The notes beneath the pieces are model-generated. The model saw only the letters and a program-made list of their open reading frames with translations, made no database searches and was not told where the DNA came from. A stretch of 64,000 nucleotides of DNA from Flavobacterium hungaricum (GTDB lineage Bacteria > Bacteroidota > Bacteroidia > Flavobacteriales > Flavobacteriaceae), in assembly GCF_015182285.1 (NCBI RefSeq), contig NZ_PRDM01000004.1, positions 62,001 to 126,000 of the forward strand, written 5' to 3'. This document shows positions 23,940-34,037 of this stretch, one piece after another; the first letter of the stretch is position 1; every line of letters begins with the position of its first letter. The translations under genes and the position numbers were made by a program.

Positions 23940-26762
23940 CTAATACGCCGCTTTTTCAGACTGCGGTTTTGATTTCATGATTACTTCTACTGTACTCGGT
24001 TTTGCGAAAAACTCTTTTGCAAAGGCCTTGATGTCTTCTGCGGTTACAGAGTCTAAAGTTTTCTTGTAAATGGCATCGTCTTTAAACGATTCGTCATTAA
24101 GGAACATATTATTAAGGTTTCCTAACCAAAATCCGTTTGTTAAGATTTTTTCTGATCTCGCTTTCAAAAGTGTATTTTTAACCGATTGTATGTCTTCGTC
24201 TTTTGCTAAGTTCTTTTGCATTAAATCGATTTGTTCGTATACAATTTTAGTCAGTTTTTCTTCTTTTTCTGGATCACTGTCAAAATTGATTGTCATCGAA
24301 TATTCGTCAGATGGTTTTCTGCTGATGCCAGACGAAACATGAACACCATAGCTGCCTCCTTCTTCTTCACGAATTAAATCCAGATATTTTTTAGATAATA
24401 GTTCTTCTACAATGCGAGAGGTAAATACATTTTTGTAGCTGTACGGAAATTGTTTTACAAAACGAATATAAACACTCGCTTTAGGCACATTCATATCGCG
24501 AACTAATAATTGTTTGGAAATTCCGGCTGCAGGATCAAGATGATTGTCTACAAAATTTTCTTTTTTAGTGGCATCTGATGTTATACTTCCAATATATTTT
24601 TCAAGTAATGAAAGTGTATTTTCAGGAAGGTTTCCGGTAAATACAAAAGTAAAATCGGCTGCATTTTGAATTCTTTGCTGGTATAATTCTGCAGCTTTTT
24701 CGAAACTCAATCGTTTCAAAAATTCCTTATTGAACAGGGGTACCCTCTTATTATGATTGTAGTTTAACTGTGAAATGGTATCCTGAAAAATTTTAGGATT
24801 GGTGTTTTCTGCATTTTCCAGAGAATTGCTAAATCCTGTAAGCATTCTAGAATAGGAATCTTTATCAAATCTTGGCTCTTCAAAATACAAATACAGCAAT
24901 TGCAGCATCGTTTCAAAATCTTTTTGATTGCTGGAACCTTTAAAACCTTCTGTCAATTCTGTAATATACGGTTTGATATTTACAATTTTCCCATTGAGTT
25001 TATCACTCAAATCTGTTGCTTTAAAAGTACCTAAACCAGAACTTTCTACAAGACTTACAGCGATCTGAGCAGACGGTATATCTTCTGTTTTGATTAATGA
25101 ATTTCCACCAAAACTAAAAGCTGCAAATAAAATTTCATCTTTTGATAAAGCAGTAGGATACAAAACAATTTTTGCTCCATTTGCCAAAACATAACTTTTT
25201 GCTCCTTTAATTCCCTCTACAGGGGTTTCCTTTTCGATTTTAGAACCTTTTAAAACTCTGGTAACCAAAGGCTGGTCGGTATTGGTTTCTTTATATTTTT
25301 CAAGCTTCATTTTCTTTACCGCCGTCATAACATTTAGGTAATCGGCTTTGGCAGGGTAAACAACATCACTTTTTTCTGGCCCTGTAACGGTCATTACCAT
25401 ATTGTCGCTGGTCTGCAGTTTTTTTACTGCCTGATTTATTTCTGAAATTGTGATAGAAGCCAATCTTGTTTTTACATTTTCATATTGTGTTTCGATACTT
25501 TCAAACGGAATCGCTTTCAAGAAATAATTCACCAATTCTTCTGATAATCCGTCATTTTCGAATTTATCTTTGTTCTTCAGCATGTTTTCGTAAGAACTCA
25601 AAACAGCTTCTTTGTTGCGGTCTAATTCTTTTTGTGTGAATCCATAACGCACGGCTCTTTCGGTTTCGATCATCATTTCTTTGAAGCCTTCCAGTGTTTT
25701 ATTGTTTTTTGGCGTCACATACAAATAATAAGAATCCGTCAATCTTGATACTTCCGAAGTTCCTGTTCCTATTCCTAAAACCGAAGTTTCATTGTTCTGA
25801 ATGAATTCCTGATAACGTCTGTTCATCATATCCGTACAAAGATTATTTACTAAATCTCTTCGGATGGTTTCGTTATTCTTTACTTTATCAAAATCTTTTT
25901 TATAATACAAAACAACAGACGTTTCTTGTGCTTCTTTATCTTTTGCCAAAACGTATTCCATTCCTTTATTTTTAGGAATCGAAACATAATAGCGCTCCGC
26001 AGCATTTTTTGGCATTTCTATAGAGGAGAAAACGGCCATAATTTTCTTTTCAATTTCTTTCGCGTCAATATCTCCAACTACAATAACGGCTTGTAAATCT
26101 GGACGGTACCATTTTTTATAATAATCTCTTAGTACTTGATAATCAAAAGTATTGATGAGATTTAAATCGCCTATTACATCACGTTTTGCATACTTAGAAT
26201 CTTTGTACAATATTTTATCGGTTTCTAAACGAAGCCTGAATTCTGAGTTTCTTCTGGTACGCCATTCTTCACGAATTACACCGCGTTCTGCATCTATTTC
26301 TGCATCTTTTAAAGAAAGAAAACCGGACCAGTCGTGTAATGCCAACAGACAGGAATCTATTAGTTTAGAATCTCCTGCGGGCACATTGCTTAAATTATAC
26401 ACCGTCTGATCTTGTGCTGTATATGCATTAATATCTTTACCAAAACTTACTCCCTTTTTCTCAAGCATATCAATTATGCCTTTGCCTTCAAAGTTTTGCG
26501 TTCCGTTAAAAGCCATGTGTTCCAAAAAGTGCGCTAGTCCGTTCTGATCGTCGTTTTCTAAAATTGCGCCTACATTTTGGCCAAAATAAAAACAAACACG
26601 GTCTTTTGGCCATTCGTTATGAAGAACGTAATATTTCATTCCGTTTTTTAAAGTTCCAGAAACCACGTCTTTGCTCAACGGAATTGTGGTTGTAAACTGA
26701 GCCATGCTTTTAAATCCTATTAAAAAGGCAAAAAACAAGTATTTTGATTTTGAGATTTTCAT
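23940..26762 (-). CDS. M16 family (pitrilysin/insulinase) zinc peptidase
   Basis: A 940-residue two-half M16 peptidase with a signal peptide (cut near MAQ at residue 22). The inverted zinc motif is HFLEH (His78, Glu81, His82) with the distal ligand in ERGVI (Glu159). The second half (about 510-930) is the inactive partner domain with RxxEGGSYGV-like RIVEELLSKK and EEEGGSYGV segments. M16 enzymes trap and cut short peptides; this one is periplasmic or membrane-attached. It ends the SusCD locus and has its own terminator, consistent with degrading imported peptides. Confidence 0.93.
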   Translation of the reverse strand: MKISKSKYLFFAFLIGFKSMAQFTTTIPLSKDVVSGTLKNGMKYYVLHNEWPKDRVCFYFGQNVGAILENDDQNGLAHFLEHMAFNGTQNFEGKGIIDMLEKKGVSFGKDINAYTAQDQTVYNLSNVPAGDSKLIDSCLLALHDWSGFLSLKDAEIDAERGVIREEWRTRRNSEFRLRLETDKILYKDSKYAKRDVIGDLNLINTFDYQVLRDYYKKWYRPDLQAVIVVGDIDAKEIEKKIMAVFSSIEMPKNAAERYYVSIPKNKGMEYVLAKDKEAQETSVVLYYKKDFDKVKNNETIRRDLVNNLCTDMMNRRYQEFIQNNETSVLGIGTGTSEVSRLTDSYYLYVTPKNNKTLEGFKEMMIETERAVRYGFTQKELDRNKEAVLSSYENMLKNKDKFENDGLSEELVNYFLKAIPFESIETQYENVKTRLASITISEINQAVKKLQTSDNMVMTVTGPEKSDVVYPAKADYLNVMTAVKKMKLEKYKETNTDQPLVTRVLKGSKIEKETPVEGIKGAKSYVLANGAKIVLYPTALSKDEILFAAFSFGGNSLIKTEDIPSAQIAVSLVESSGLGTFKATDLSDKLNGKIVNIKPYITELTEGFKGSSNQKDFETMLQLLYLYFEEPRFDKDSYSRMLTGFSNSLENAENTNPKIFQDTISQLNYNHNKRVPLFNKEFLKRLSFEKAAELYQQRIQNAADFTFVFTGNLPENTLSLLEKYIGSITSDATKKENFVDNHLDPAAGISKQLLVRDMNVPKASVYIRFVKQFPYSYKNVFTSRIVEELLSKKYLDLIREEEGGSYGVHVSSGISRKPSDEYSMTINFDSDPEKEEKLTKIVYEQIDLMQKNLAKDEDIQSVKNTLLKARSEKILTNGFWLGNLNNMFLNDESFKDDAIYKKTLDSVTAEDIKAFAKEFFAKPSTVEVIMKSKPQSEKAAY

Positions 26763-26841
26763 TTTGATAGTTATGTCTTTATTCTTGAGTTTAATTTTAA
26801 AAGCAGCTCTACACAGATTTTAAACTGTTTTTATCAGCGTT

Positions 26842-28917
26842 CTATTTTTTAAAATTATTAATTCCTTCTTGCAGCCAATTATAATATTCTTCGATATTGG
26901 GATTGTAAGCCGATGGTTTGTTCAAATCATTTTCGCTGTGATCCATTAAAACATAGTACGGCTGTGCATTGGTTTTATATTTTAGGATTTGCAATTCACT
27001 CCATTTTTGACCTGTAAATTTTAGGGTTTTTCCAGTTATTTTAGAAACTACCTGTTCCTTTTCTGCCAAAGGTCTTTTATCATCAACATAGAGCGAAATT
27101 AAAACCACATCGTTATTTAAAGTATGCAATACTTTTGGATCCGGCCAGACACGTTCTTCCATTTTACGGCAGTTAACACAGGCGTATCCGGTAAAATCAA
27201 TCATAACAGGTTTGTTTACTTTTTTCGCGTAAGCCAGACCTAAATCGTAATCATGAAAAGTCGGAATTCCGTTTGGACCGCTTTCTGCTCCTTCTGGTAA
27301 AGTTGTTTTTTCTACAGTAGAAACAGTCGTATTTCCAAAACCATTTGGAGATTCGCTGTATTGTTTTGCAGGCGGAAATCCACTGATGTATTGTAACGGA
27401 GCTCCCCATAGTCCTGGAATCAAATACACTACAAACGCGAGAACAGCGATTCCTAAGCTCAATCTTCCGACAGAAATATGTGTTAGCGGAGTATCGTGAG
27501 ATAGTTGGATTTTTCCAAATAAGTATAAAGCGAGGACAGAAAATATAGCAATCCAAATAGCCAGAAATACTTCTCTTTCTAATAAATGTAATTGTAAAAC
27601 TAAATCGGCATTGCTTAAAAATTTAAAGGCTAAAGCCAATTCTAAAAAGCCTAAAACAACCTTTACAGAATTTAACCAGCCGCCAGATTTTGGAAGCGAA
27701 TTCATCCAGCCTGGAAATGCGGCAAATAAGGTAAAAGGCAATGCAATGGCCAATGAAAATCCTAACATTCCGATGATGGGTGCTATTCCCGCCTGACTTG
27801 CTGCCTGAACTAATAAAGTGCCAACAATTGGTCCGGTGCAGGAGAATGAAACTAAAGCCAATGCCAGAGCCATAAAAAAGATGCCCACAATACCGCCGAT
27901 TTCTGATTTCTGATCTACTTTGGTCATCCAAGAACTTGGCAGTACGATTTCGAATGCGCCTAAAAATGAGATAGCAAAAACAACCAAAAGCAGGAAAAAA
28001 ACAATATTGAAGGTAACATTTGTTGCCAGAGCATTTAAGGCATCTGCACCAAAAACTGCCGTGACAAGACTTCCTAAAATTACATAAATAACGATAATGA
28101 AAAACCCGTAAAACATGGCATTTCTTATTCCGACAGCTTTGTTTTTACTTTGTTTGGTAAAGAAACTTACTGTCATTGGGATCATCGGAAAAACACATGG
28201 AGTAAACAAAGCGGCAAGACCTCCTAAAAAACTAAAGAAAAATAATGTCCACAAGCTTTCTTCAGGGGCTGTTTTTCCTGCCGACGCTTTTTCTCTATTA
28301 TTATCTAAGCTTTCAGGAACGGCTTTACCGCTCTTGGTAACAGAATTTGTTGTGTTGTTTGTGGTATCCTGTTTTTTAGTACTTGATTCGTCTTTTGCAG
28401 TCAAATCTGTATTTTTCTCTTCTTTTACTGCATTCGCAGCATTTTCGTTTTTAATCGGCGTATCTGATTTTTTGAAAATAAATTTTATTTCTTTATCACC
28501 TGGCGGTAAACAGCTGTTATCATTACAAACCATAAAAAATACAGATGCATCTATTGTAAAAGCATCTGCTGTTTTACGTTCTATATTTTGTGTAAAAACA
28601 GCTTTGTCTGCAAAATATTTAATTCGCATGTTAAAAACCGGATCATCAACTTCATGTCCTGCAGGTTCTATTACAGAGCCTATTGTTTTGTAGTTTTTGG
28701 ACTTCGGAAAAGTAAATGCCGTTGGTGCTGGTCCGCCTGATGGAACATTTTGCGAATAAATATGCCAAGTCTTATCAATTTTGGCCGTTATGATCAACGT
28801 ATACTTGTTCTCTCCCAATTCTTTTACCGATGTGGTAAACGAAACTGGATCGTAAATTTGGGCAGTAAGGTTACTTATCGTAAATAGAAATACGATACAA
28901 TAGAATAGTTTTTTCAT
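26842..28917 (-). CDS. DsbD-type protein-disulfide reductase (cytochrome c biogenesis membrane domain plus thioredoxin)
   Basis: A 691-residue protein with the full DsbD layout. After a signal peptide comes an alpha domain (about 25-150) with Cys131 and Cys136 (CNDNSC), a polar linker, eight membrane helices (about 220-505) with the redox cysteines in TPCVFPMIP (Cys241) and SFSCTGP (Cys360), and a C-terminal thioredoxin-like domain with CVNC (Cys580/583). It moves electrons from cytoplasmic thioredoxin across the inner membrane to periplasmic thiol proteins. The neighbouring thioredoxin-domain lipoprotein-like protein is a possible client. The typical gamma-domain motif CVxC with K is kept. 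Confidence 0.93.
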   Translation of the reverse strand: MKKLFYCIVFLFTISNLTAQIYDPVSFTTSVKELGENKYTLIITAKIDKTWHIYSQNVPSGGPAPTAFTFPKSKNYKTIGSVIEPAGHEVDDPVFNMRIKYFADKAVFTQNIERKTADAFTIDASVFFMVCNDNSCLPPGDKEIKFIFKKSDTPIKNENAANAVKEEKNTDLTAKDESSTKKQDTTNNTTNSVTKSGKAVPESLDNNREKASAGKTAPEESLWTLFFFSFLGGLAALFTPCVFPMIPMTVSFFTKQSKNKAVGIRNAMFYGFFIIVIYVILGSLVTAVFGADALNALATNVTFNIVFFLLLVVFAISFLGAFEIVLPSSWMTKVDQKSEIGGIVGIFFMALALALVSFSCTGPIVGTLLVQAASQAGIAPIIGMLGFSLAIALPFTLFAAFPGWMNSLPKSGGWLNSVKVVLGFLELALAFKFLSNADLVLQLHLLEREVFLAIWIAIFSVLALYLFGKIQLSHDTPLTHISVGRLSLGIAVLAFVVYLIPGLWGAPLQYISGFPPAKQYSESPNGFGNTTVSTVEKTTLPEGAESGPNGIPTFHDYDLGLAYAKKVNKPVMIDFTGYACVNCRKMEERVWPDPKVLHTLNNDVVLISLYVDDKRPLAEKEQVVSKITGKTLKFTGQKWSELQILKYKTNAQPYYVLMDHSENDLNKPSAYNPNIEEYYNWLQEGINNFKK

Positions 28918-29012
28918 GTAACTAATTTTAGATTTTAGATCTCAGATTTTAGATTATTGCAATGAAATCTCTTGTTTTGTCAGGCTTTTAAAAGAGTTAA
29001 TTTGACTCAATC

Positions 29013-29144
29013 TTGTCATTTTGAGAAACGAGAAGTCAGCCTTTATCTCTTAAACTTTCACAAGTCGGCACGCACTGTCAGGCTGAACGAAGTCGAAGCC
29101 CGCGGCACTTCTTTGCGCCCTTCGACTTCGTTTAGTCTGACAAG
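29013..29144. repeat. Dispersed intergenic repeat with imperfect inverted repeat
   Basis: Two adjoining elements fill most of the 227-base gap. The first (29013-29037) resembles the copy at 12091. The second is an imperfect inverted repeat: TGTCAGGCTGAACGAAGTCG at 29076 on the plus strand and its near-complement ending at 29142 (two mismatches over 23 bases). It lies between the hydrolase stop and the DsbD start, so it is transcribed within the locus and may act as a hairpin in the message. Confidence 0.6.
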
Positions 29145-30563
29145 CTATGATTTTTTGTATCTTGCCAAAATCCACTTCGAAATATCATCCATCACTTCCA
29201 CAGCAAAGACTTCATCAAGTTCTGAAACTTCTTTCTGTGTACACGTTTTACAATGCTGATACATATGATTTAAACCTGGATAAATTTTGGTTGTCAAATC
29301 TTTTGTCCCTAGATATTTTTTAAACGAATTAATATTCTCAACCGCTGGAACTTGTATGTCTTTATCTCCATTTGCCACCATTACGGGAATCGTAATTTTA
29401 GGAAGATAATTTTCTGGTTTATAATGAATGGTGTAACGGTACCAGCTTCTATCGGCATCTTTTCCGTAACGATACAAGAAAGTCTGCTCGCGTCCGTCCC
29501 ACATTTGAACTTCTTTTAAAGTTGTCGAATCTTGCTGCTGCATCCATTCTTTCAGCTTGACTGCCATTTCGGGCTGTGCAGACTCGCCGTCCTTAGTATC
29601 GTAAACTACTTTAAACATGATATTGTACATTTCCATTTGTTTGGCCACCACTTTATCCGAAAAATTATAGCTTTTTAGAATTGCTGTGTTTTGAAGATTC
29701 AGCATATCCAATCCGCTTACGCCTACTCCAGACAAGCTTATCATGAATTTTACGTCTTTGTTCCTCGAACTTACAATTGAGGCAATCATACCGCCTTCGC
29801 TGTGTCCGATTAAACCAATGTGAGAAGCGTCTATATTTTTATCACTTTTTAAATATGCAATCTGTGCCTCAACATCATCGGCAAAATCTCCAGTCGTGGA
29901 GGCTTCAAAATCACCTGTTGTTTTACCGATTCCTCTATCATCGACACGTAAACTTGCTATTCCGTGTTTTGCAAGATAATCTGCCAGAACTGCAAAGGAT
30001 TTTCTTCCAGAATAAGTATAATTGCGATCGTGTCTTCCTGTTCCAGAAATTAAAATTGCCAGCGGATATTTCTTTTTTCCCTGCGGAATAGTCAAAGTTC
30101 CTCCGTAAGTCAGTTTTGTATTTTTTCCTAGAAAAGTCATATCAATAACTTGATACGGATAGGGCTTTTTAGGATGCTGTGTAAAAAACAACGGCTGGAT
30201 TTCTTTTTCTTTCTTTAGAACAATTGCTGTTTTTGGAATGGAATAGTAGTCAAAAATCCCTGAAAGAGCGGTTTTGTCTGCATTGTATTTTCCTTTAAAA
30301 GAAAAACCATACATCTCATTTCTAAAAGAGACGCTGTCTCCTTTTACGACTGTGGCTACTTTTTTATTGATATCTAATTCGGGCATACTAAGACTCAGGG
30401 AATCTGTTTTGTATTTGTCCAAATCTCCCGATAAAATGATTCGATATGAGTGATGCTGGCCCTGCCAGATAGTTTGTGCAAAACTATACTGGCTGGTCAT
30501 CATTACGAAAATTAACAATCTTAAAAGAAGGTTTGTTTTCTTTAAATTAAATAATCGTTTCAT
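29145..30563 (-). CDS. Exported alpha/beta hydrolase (BAAT/dienelactone hydrolase-like)
   Basis: A 472-residue serine hydrolase with a signal peptide to about residue 30 and an N-terminal beta-rich domain (30-115). The nucleophile elbow is GHSEGG (Ser255), the probable acid Asp402 in NGDKD and the base His433 in LNHMYQH. Directly after the histidine is CKTC (Cys438/Cys441), a CxxC pair that could form a disulfide on the active-site loop. Its ATG overlaps the stop of the preceding thioredoxin gene by one base, so the two are translationally coupled. The substrate is unknown. Confidence 0.88.
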   Translation of the reverse strand: MKRLFNLKKTNLLLRLLIFVMMTSQYSFAQTIWQGQHHSYRIILSGDLDKYKTDSLSLSMPELDINKKVATVVKGDSVSFRNEMYGFSFKGKYNADKTALSGIFDYYSIPKTAIVLKKEKEIQPLFFTQHPKKPYPYQVIDMTFLGKNTKLTYGGTLTIPQGKKKYPLAILISGTGRHDRNYTYSGRKSFAVLADYLAKHGIASLRVDDRGIGKTTGDFEASTTGDFADDVEAQIAYLKSDKNIDASHIGLIGHSEGGMIASIVSSRNKDVKFMISLSGVGVSGLDMLNLQNTAILKSYNFSDKVVAKQMEMYNIMFKVVYDTKDGESAQPEMAVKLKEWMQQQDSTTLKEVQMWDGREQTFLYRYGKDADRSWYRYTIHYKPENYLPKITIPVMVANGDKDIQVPAVENINSFKKYLGTKDLTTKIYPGLNHMYQHCKTCTQKEVSELDEVFAVEVMDDISKWILARYKKS

Positions 30564-32566
30564 TATTTTTTCTCTGACTTTAAGTACTCAACAATAATTG
30601 AAATTTCATCTACCAATTCGCTTGGACTTCCAAAATAACCGTTTGACTTCCAGCGTAATTTTCCATCGCCATCAATAATCATTTTCTCTGGAATCCCAGA
30701 AAATCCAAAAGCTTTTGAGTACTGCTCATATACTAAATCTAACTTTCCTGTTTTGGGATTTTTTCCATCATACAGCACGTTAAAATCAAATCCTTTTTCT
30801 TTGATAAAGGCTTGGGTCTGTGCTTTAAAATCTTTGATGTATTCCTGAGTATCTACAAAATAGAATTTTACATTCGCATCTTTTTTATATTTCTCAACTG
30901 CCATCTGCATACCCGGCATGGCATTTTTACATGGTCCGCACCACATTGCCCAAAAATCCAATACTACGATTTTTCCTTTTTGATCAGATAGTTTTACGCT
31001 GCCTCCTTTGCTGCTTTCTAAATCAAAATCTGCAATCGGAAGGTTTATCAATTCTGAAATTACTTTCTTTTTGTGTTCTTCAATATTGCTTAAAGATTTT
31101 AAAGATTCCACATAAGCCTCAAATCCAGCAGCCGCGCCGCCATCTTTTAGGTAAATTTCTTTTAAGGAAGCCAGCATCTGTGGTGTTACCTGATTTTGTT
31201 TTACCGCAAGTGCCATATAATTTTTAGCATCGGCTGTTTGTCCTTTTCTCAACAGCATTCTGGTATAAACCTCATTGTATACAGCATCATTATAACCGTA
31301 CAATGGTTTAATTTTTGCCATATATTTTTCTTCTACATCATAGTTTTTTGTTACTTCTGCCAATTTAGCATACGTAAAATATTCTCTTGCCATCATTTGT
31401 AAAGCCTGCTCCTGCCATTCTTTCAAAGATAATTTTCCAGCAAACATTTTTGGAACATAGGTTAATCTGTTTTCCATTTCTCCCATAAAAATATCTGCAT
31501 ACTTTTTTAAAGTTTCTATAGAAGCTTTTTCGGTTCCTTCATGATCTCTGTCAAAAGGAATAGATACTAAATGCCAGTGATAGTCCAATAAGTTTGTAAA
31601 AGAAACTGATTTTACACTGTTAAGAGCATAATTATAATCTTTATTATTTACGATATAGCCGTAAACGATTGCTTTAACCATTTTATCATAATACAAACTT
31701 TCTACATCAGTGTAAACATCTTCAAATTTGTTCTGCGGAAAGTTTTTATTGAATTCAGCATATGATTTTACTTTTTTAGAAAAATCAGGTTCTCTAAATA
31801 TTTCCTGAATTTGTTTGTCTCTGGCTAAAACCCCAAAAGGATATTTCGTTACTAAAACCTTTTGAACAGAATCTGTAAATACTTTGTTTGTCGAATTATC
31901 TAATACAGACAATGTTTTTTGAATATCATATTGTGTTGTATTATCTAGATTCTTTTCTGCCAATAAGCCTCGTAATTCTTTTTTTATTGCTGCAGACTGA
32001 TCGATACCAGTTGAAAGCTGTTTTAATTTTAGGCCGTAGTAAAAAACTTTTTTGCGGCTTTCAGGATGGTATTGCAATTCATAGTTGATCCACATCAAAC
32101 CAACCTGATCTGCAATGTACGCGCTGTCACTCACCACATTTGGAACTTCATTTTGAAAAGCCCTGCTTCTCAAAATCCCCCATCCTGTATATGCTCCCGG
32201 GACTTGTGCAAACATGTAGGCGTGAGGCATTCTTTCTCCTCTGTCAACTATTGTATCAGATTTGAAAACACAGTTAATAAAGGAAGCATGATCTGAAAGT
32301 TTCATTTTAGCTTCCCATTTTTTATCTCCTGCAGCTTTTAAAGTAATATCGTTTGTAATCCATTTAAAATTATCATAGGTATACACTACCCCGTTTACAT
32401 ACATGGCATTTGCCAGCGGTCCCTCGGCGGCATTATAAGTTATAGTGATCTCATCTCCTGGATTGGGATGTTCGGGAGAAAGTGACAGTTTTTGTGCAGG
32501 TGCATCCTGAGCAAACATTCGTGCAGCAACACTAAATAAGGCTAGGATTAATTTTAAATTTTTCAT
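30563..32566 (-). CDS. Exported protein with C-terminal TlpA-like thioredoxin domain
   Basis: A 667-residue protein with a signal peptide (cut near residue 20, ARMFAQ). Residues 25-140 are an Ig-like beta domain, 145-500 a helical, repeat-like region, and 505-665 a TlpA/ResA-type thioredoxin fold with WCGPC (Cys543/546) and the cis-proline region GFSGIPEKMII. It would act as a periplasmic thiol-disulfide reductase. It lies between SusD and the hydrolase with which it overlaps by one base; a DsbD-type reductant is encoded in the same locus. Confidence 0.9.
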   Translation of the reverse strand: MKNLKLILALFSVAARMFAQDAPAQKLSLSPEHPNPGDEITITYNAAEGPLANAMYVNGVVYTYDNFKWITNDITLKAAGDKKWEAKMKLSDHASFINCVFKSDTIVDRGERMPHAYMFAQVPGAYTGWGILRSRAFQNEVPNVVSDSAYIADQVGLMWINYELQYHPESRKKVFYYGLKLKQLSTGIDQSAAIKKELRGLLAEKNLDNTTQYDIQKTLSVLDNSTNKVFTDSVQKVLVTKYPFGVLARDKQIQEIFREPDFSKKVKSYAEFNKNFPQNKFEDVYTDVESLYYDKMVKAIVYGYIVNNKDYNYALNSVKSVSFTNLLDYHWHLVSIPFDRDHEGTEKASIETLKKYADIFMGEMENRLTYVPKMFAGKLSLKEWQEQALQMMAREYFTYAKLAEVTKNYDVEEKYMAKIKPLYGYNDAVYNEVYTRMLLRKGQTADAKNYMALAVKQNQVTPQMLASLKEIYLKDGGAAAGFEAYVESLKSLSNIEEHKKKVISELINLPIADFDLESSKGGSVKLSDQKGKIVVLDFWAMWCGPCKNAMPGMQMAVEKYKKDANVKFYFVDTQEYIKDFKAQTQAFIKEKGFDFNVLYDGKNPKTGKLDLVYEQYSKAFGFSGIPEKMIIDGDGKLRWKSNGYFGSPSELVDEISIIVEYLKSEKK

Positions 32567-32588
32567 TTTTTTATTTTTTTTGAATTAA

Positions 32589-32612
32589 GTGCACTCAATT
32601 TCTTGAGTGCAC
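32589..32612. repeat. Perfect hairpin between susD and the thioredoxin gene
   Basis: GTGCACTCAA, four loop bases, TTGAGTGCAC: a perfect 10-bp stem in the 63-base gap. On the minus strand it is not followed by a T-run, so it looks like an intercistronic processing or stability hairpin that could lower expression downstream of susD, rather than a full terminator. Confidence 0.65.
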
Positions 32613-32629
32613 ATTCTTAATTAACTTAA

Positions 32630-34027
32630 TTATGGATTCTGCTGTAAGTTTGGTGCGTATTCAAAATAAATTGGGGCAAAAGGCATTTGATAACGATCAC
32701 TATTTGGGGCAAGTGTAAACGTCTGTCCGGCAAAATCATGAGTAATGGTTTTGGCAAATTCTGGTTCTTTGTTTAAACGTTTCAAATCAAACCATCTAAA
32801 ACCTCCAGTTCCCATTAACTCTCTTCTTCTTTCTGCTAAAACTTTGATTAAGGCATCTTTACTGTCTGCTGCGGTCATGGCGGCATATTGTCCCGCCCTG
32901 AATCTTTTTTGTCTTAATTTATTTATTTCGTCCATTGCTAAATCTCCAGAACCTGCTCTTGCCAGACATTCTGCTTTTATCAGCATCATTTCAGGTACAG
33001 TCGGGCCTGCATTTCTGCTTTCTCCTGTCAAACCTTCTTTAGAGTATGTTCTTCCTAAAGTATATTCCGAATTAAAACTGCTGGATGGCTGTGTAAACAA
33101 TACGTAGCGTAAATCATTGGTATCAAAAGAATTAATCAATTCATTGCTTAACGATAATATTTGCGGTGCATACGAGTAACTGCTGTATCCATTCCATTTT
33201 GATAAGATCAATTCTCTATCTAATTTTCTTGTAGGGAAAGCACTAAACTCATAATCTTCCAAATTGTTAAGTGTACTTTGCAATGCCAGCGATTTTTCGG
33301 CATTTTCTAAAGCCAGCGGATAATTACGCATATACAAATAGGTTCTCGCCAAAAGTGCGTATGCCGCAGCTCTGGATGGAAATGCCACATTGTTACCAGA
33401 ATTTACAGGTTTTAATCCTGAATTTACTGCATCATTAAGATCGCTGAGAATTACATTATAAGCGTCCTGTACAGAACTTCTTTTGATATCATCTGAAACA
33501 GTTGGTGTTGTAAAAAGAACAATTCCAAGATCTGTGGCCGATGTATTGGCATCATACGCTTTTCCGAACGCATTCACCAGAGTAAGAAAAATAAAGGCAC
33601 GATGCACTTCTGCTTCCCCTTTTATGGCCGCTTTTTGGGCTTCCGTTCCATTTTTACTTTTCATTACTTCATTGATGACTATATTAACAGTGTATAATGC
33701 ATTATACAGATTACTCATATCATAATCCGTCTCCCCGTCAAAATAGACAACATCAGACCATTTATACAAATTTCTAAAAGGACGAAGGTAATCTGCAGCC
33801 TCTAATGCAGTGGTCTGCGCTGCATTTTGAAAACTGATATCATCTGATGGTATATCCACATTACCATAACTTTTGTCTAATACAGACGTATTGTTTAGAA
33901 GATATCGGTAGTTTGATGTTTCCTCAGGTATTAGTTTACCCTCTGTCTTGATATCCACATAATTATCACAGCTTAAAACAAGAACTCCTGCTGCAGCAAT
34001 TGCTATGTATTTTAAATATTTTTTCAT
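32630..34027 (-). CDS. RagB/SusD family outer membrane lipoprotein
   Basis: A 465-residue lipoprotein, started at ATG 34027 (MKKYLKYIAIAAAGVLVLSC) so that the lipobox cysteine is residue 20; the upstream in-frame extension overlaps the SusC stop region. The helical TPR-like fold is visible in the AEVHRAFIFLTLVNAFGK segment and the C-terminal RRELMGTGGFRWFDLKRL block typical of SusD. It caps the SusC barrel and binds the nutrient at the cell surface. The 10-base gap to susC indicates one message. Confidence 0.93.
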   Translation of the reverse strand: MKKYLKYIAIAAAGVLVLSCDNYVDIKTEGKLIPEETSNYRYLLNNTSVLDKSYGNVDIPSDDISFQNAAQTTALEAADYLRPFRNLYKWSDVVYFDGETDYDMSNLYNALYTVNIVINEVMKSKNGTEAQKAAIKGEAEVHRAFIFLTLVNAFGKAYDANTSATDLGIVLFTTPTVSDDIKRSSVQDAYNVILSDLNDAVNSGLKPVNSGNNVAFPSRAAAYALLARTYLYMRNYPLALENAEKSLALQSTLNNLEDYEFSAFPTRKLDRELILSKWNGYSSYSYAPQILSLSNELINSFDTNDLRYVLFTQPSSSFNSEYTLGRTYSKEGLTGESRNAGPTVPEMMLIKAECLARAGSGDLAMDEINKLRQKRFRAGQYAAMTAADSKDALIKVLAERRRELMGTGGFRWFDLKRLNKEPEFAKTITHDFAGQTFTLAPNSDRYQMPFAPIYFEYAPNLQQNP

Positions 34028-34037
34028 CTTTAAAAAA

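Noticed and set aside
28115..28693. 192-codon plus-strand frame inside the DsbD-type gene
   Set aside because: Opposite strand of a complete DsbD-type protein; hydrophobic composition simply mirrors membrane helices.
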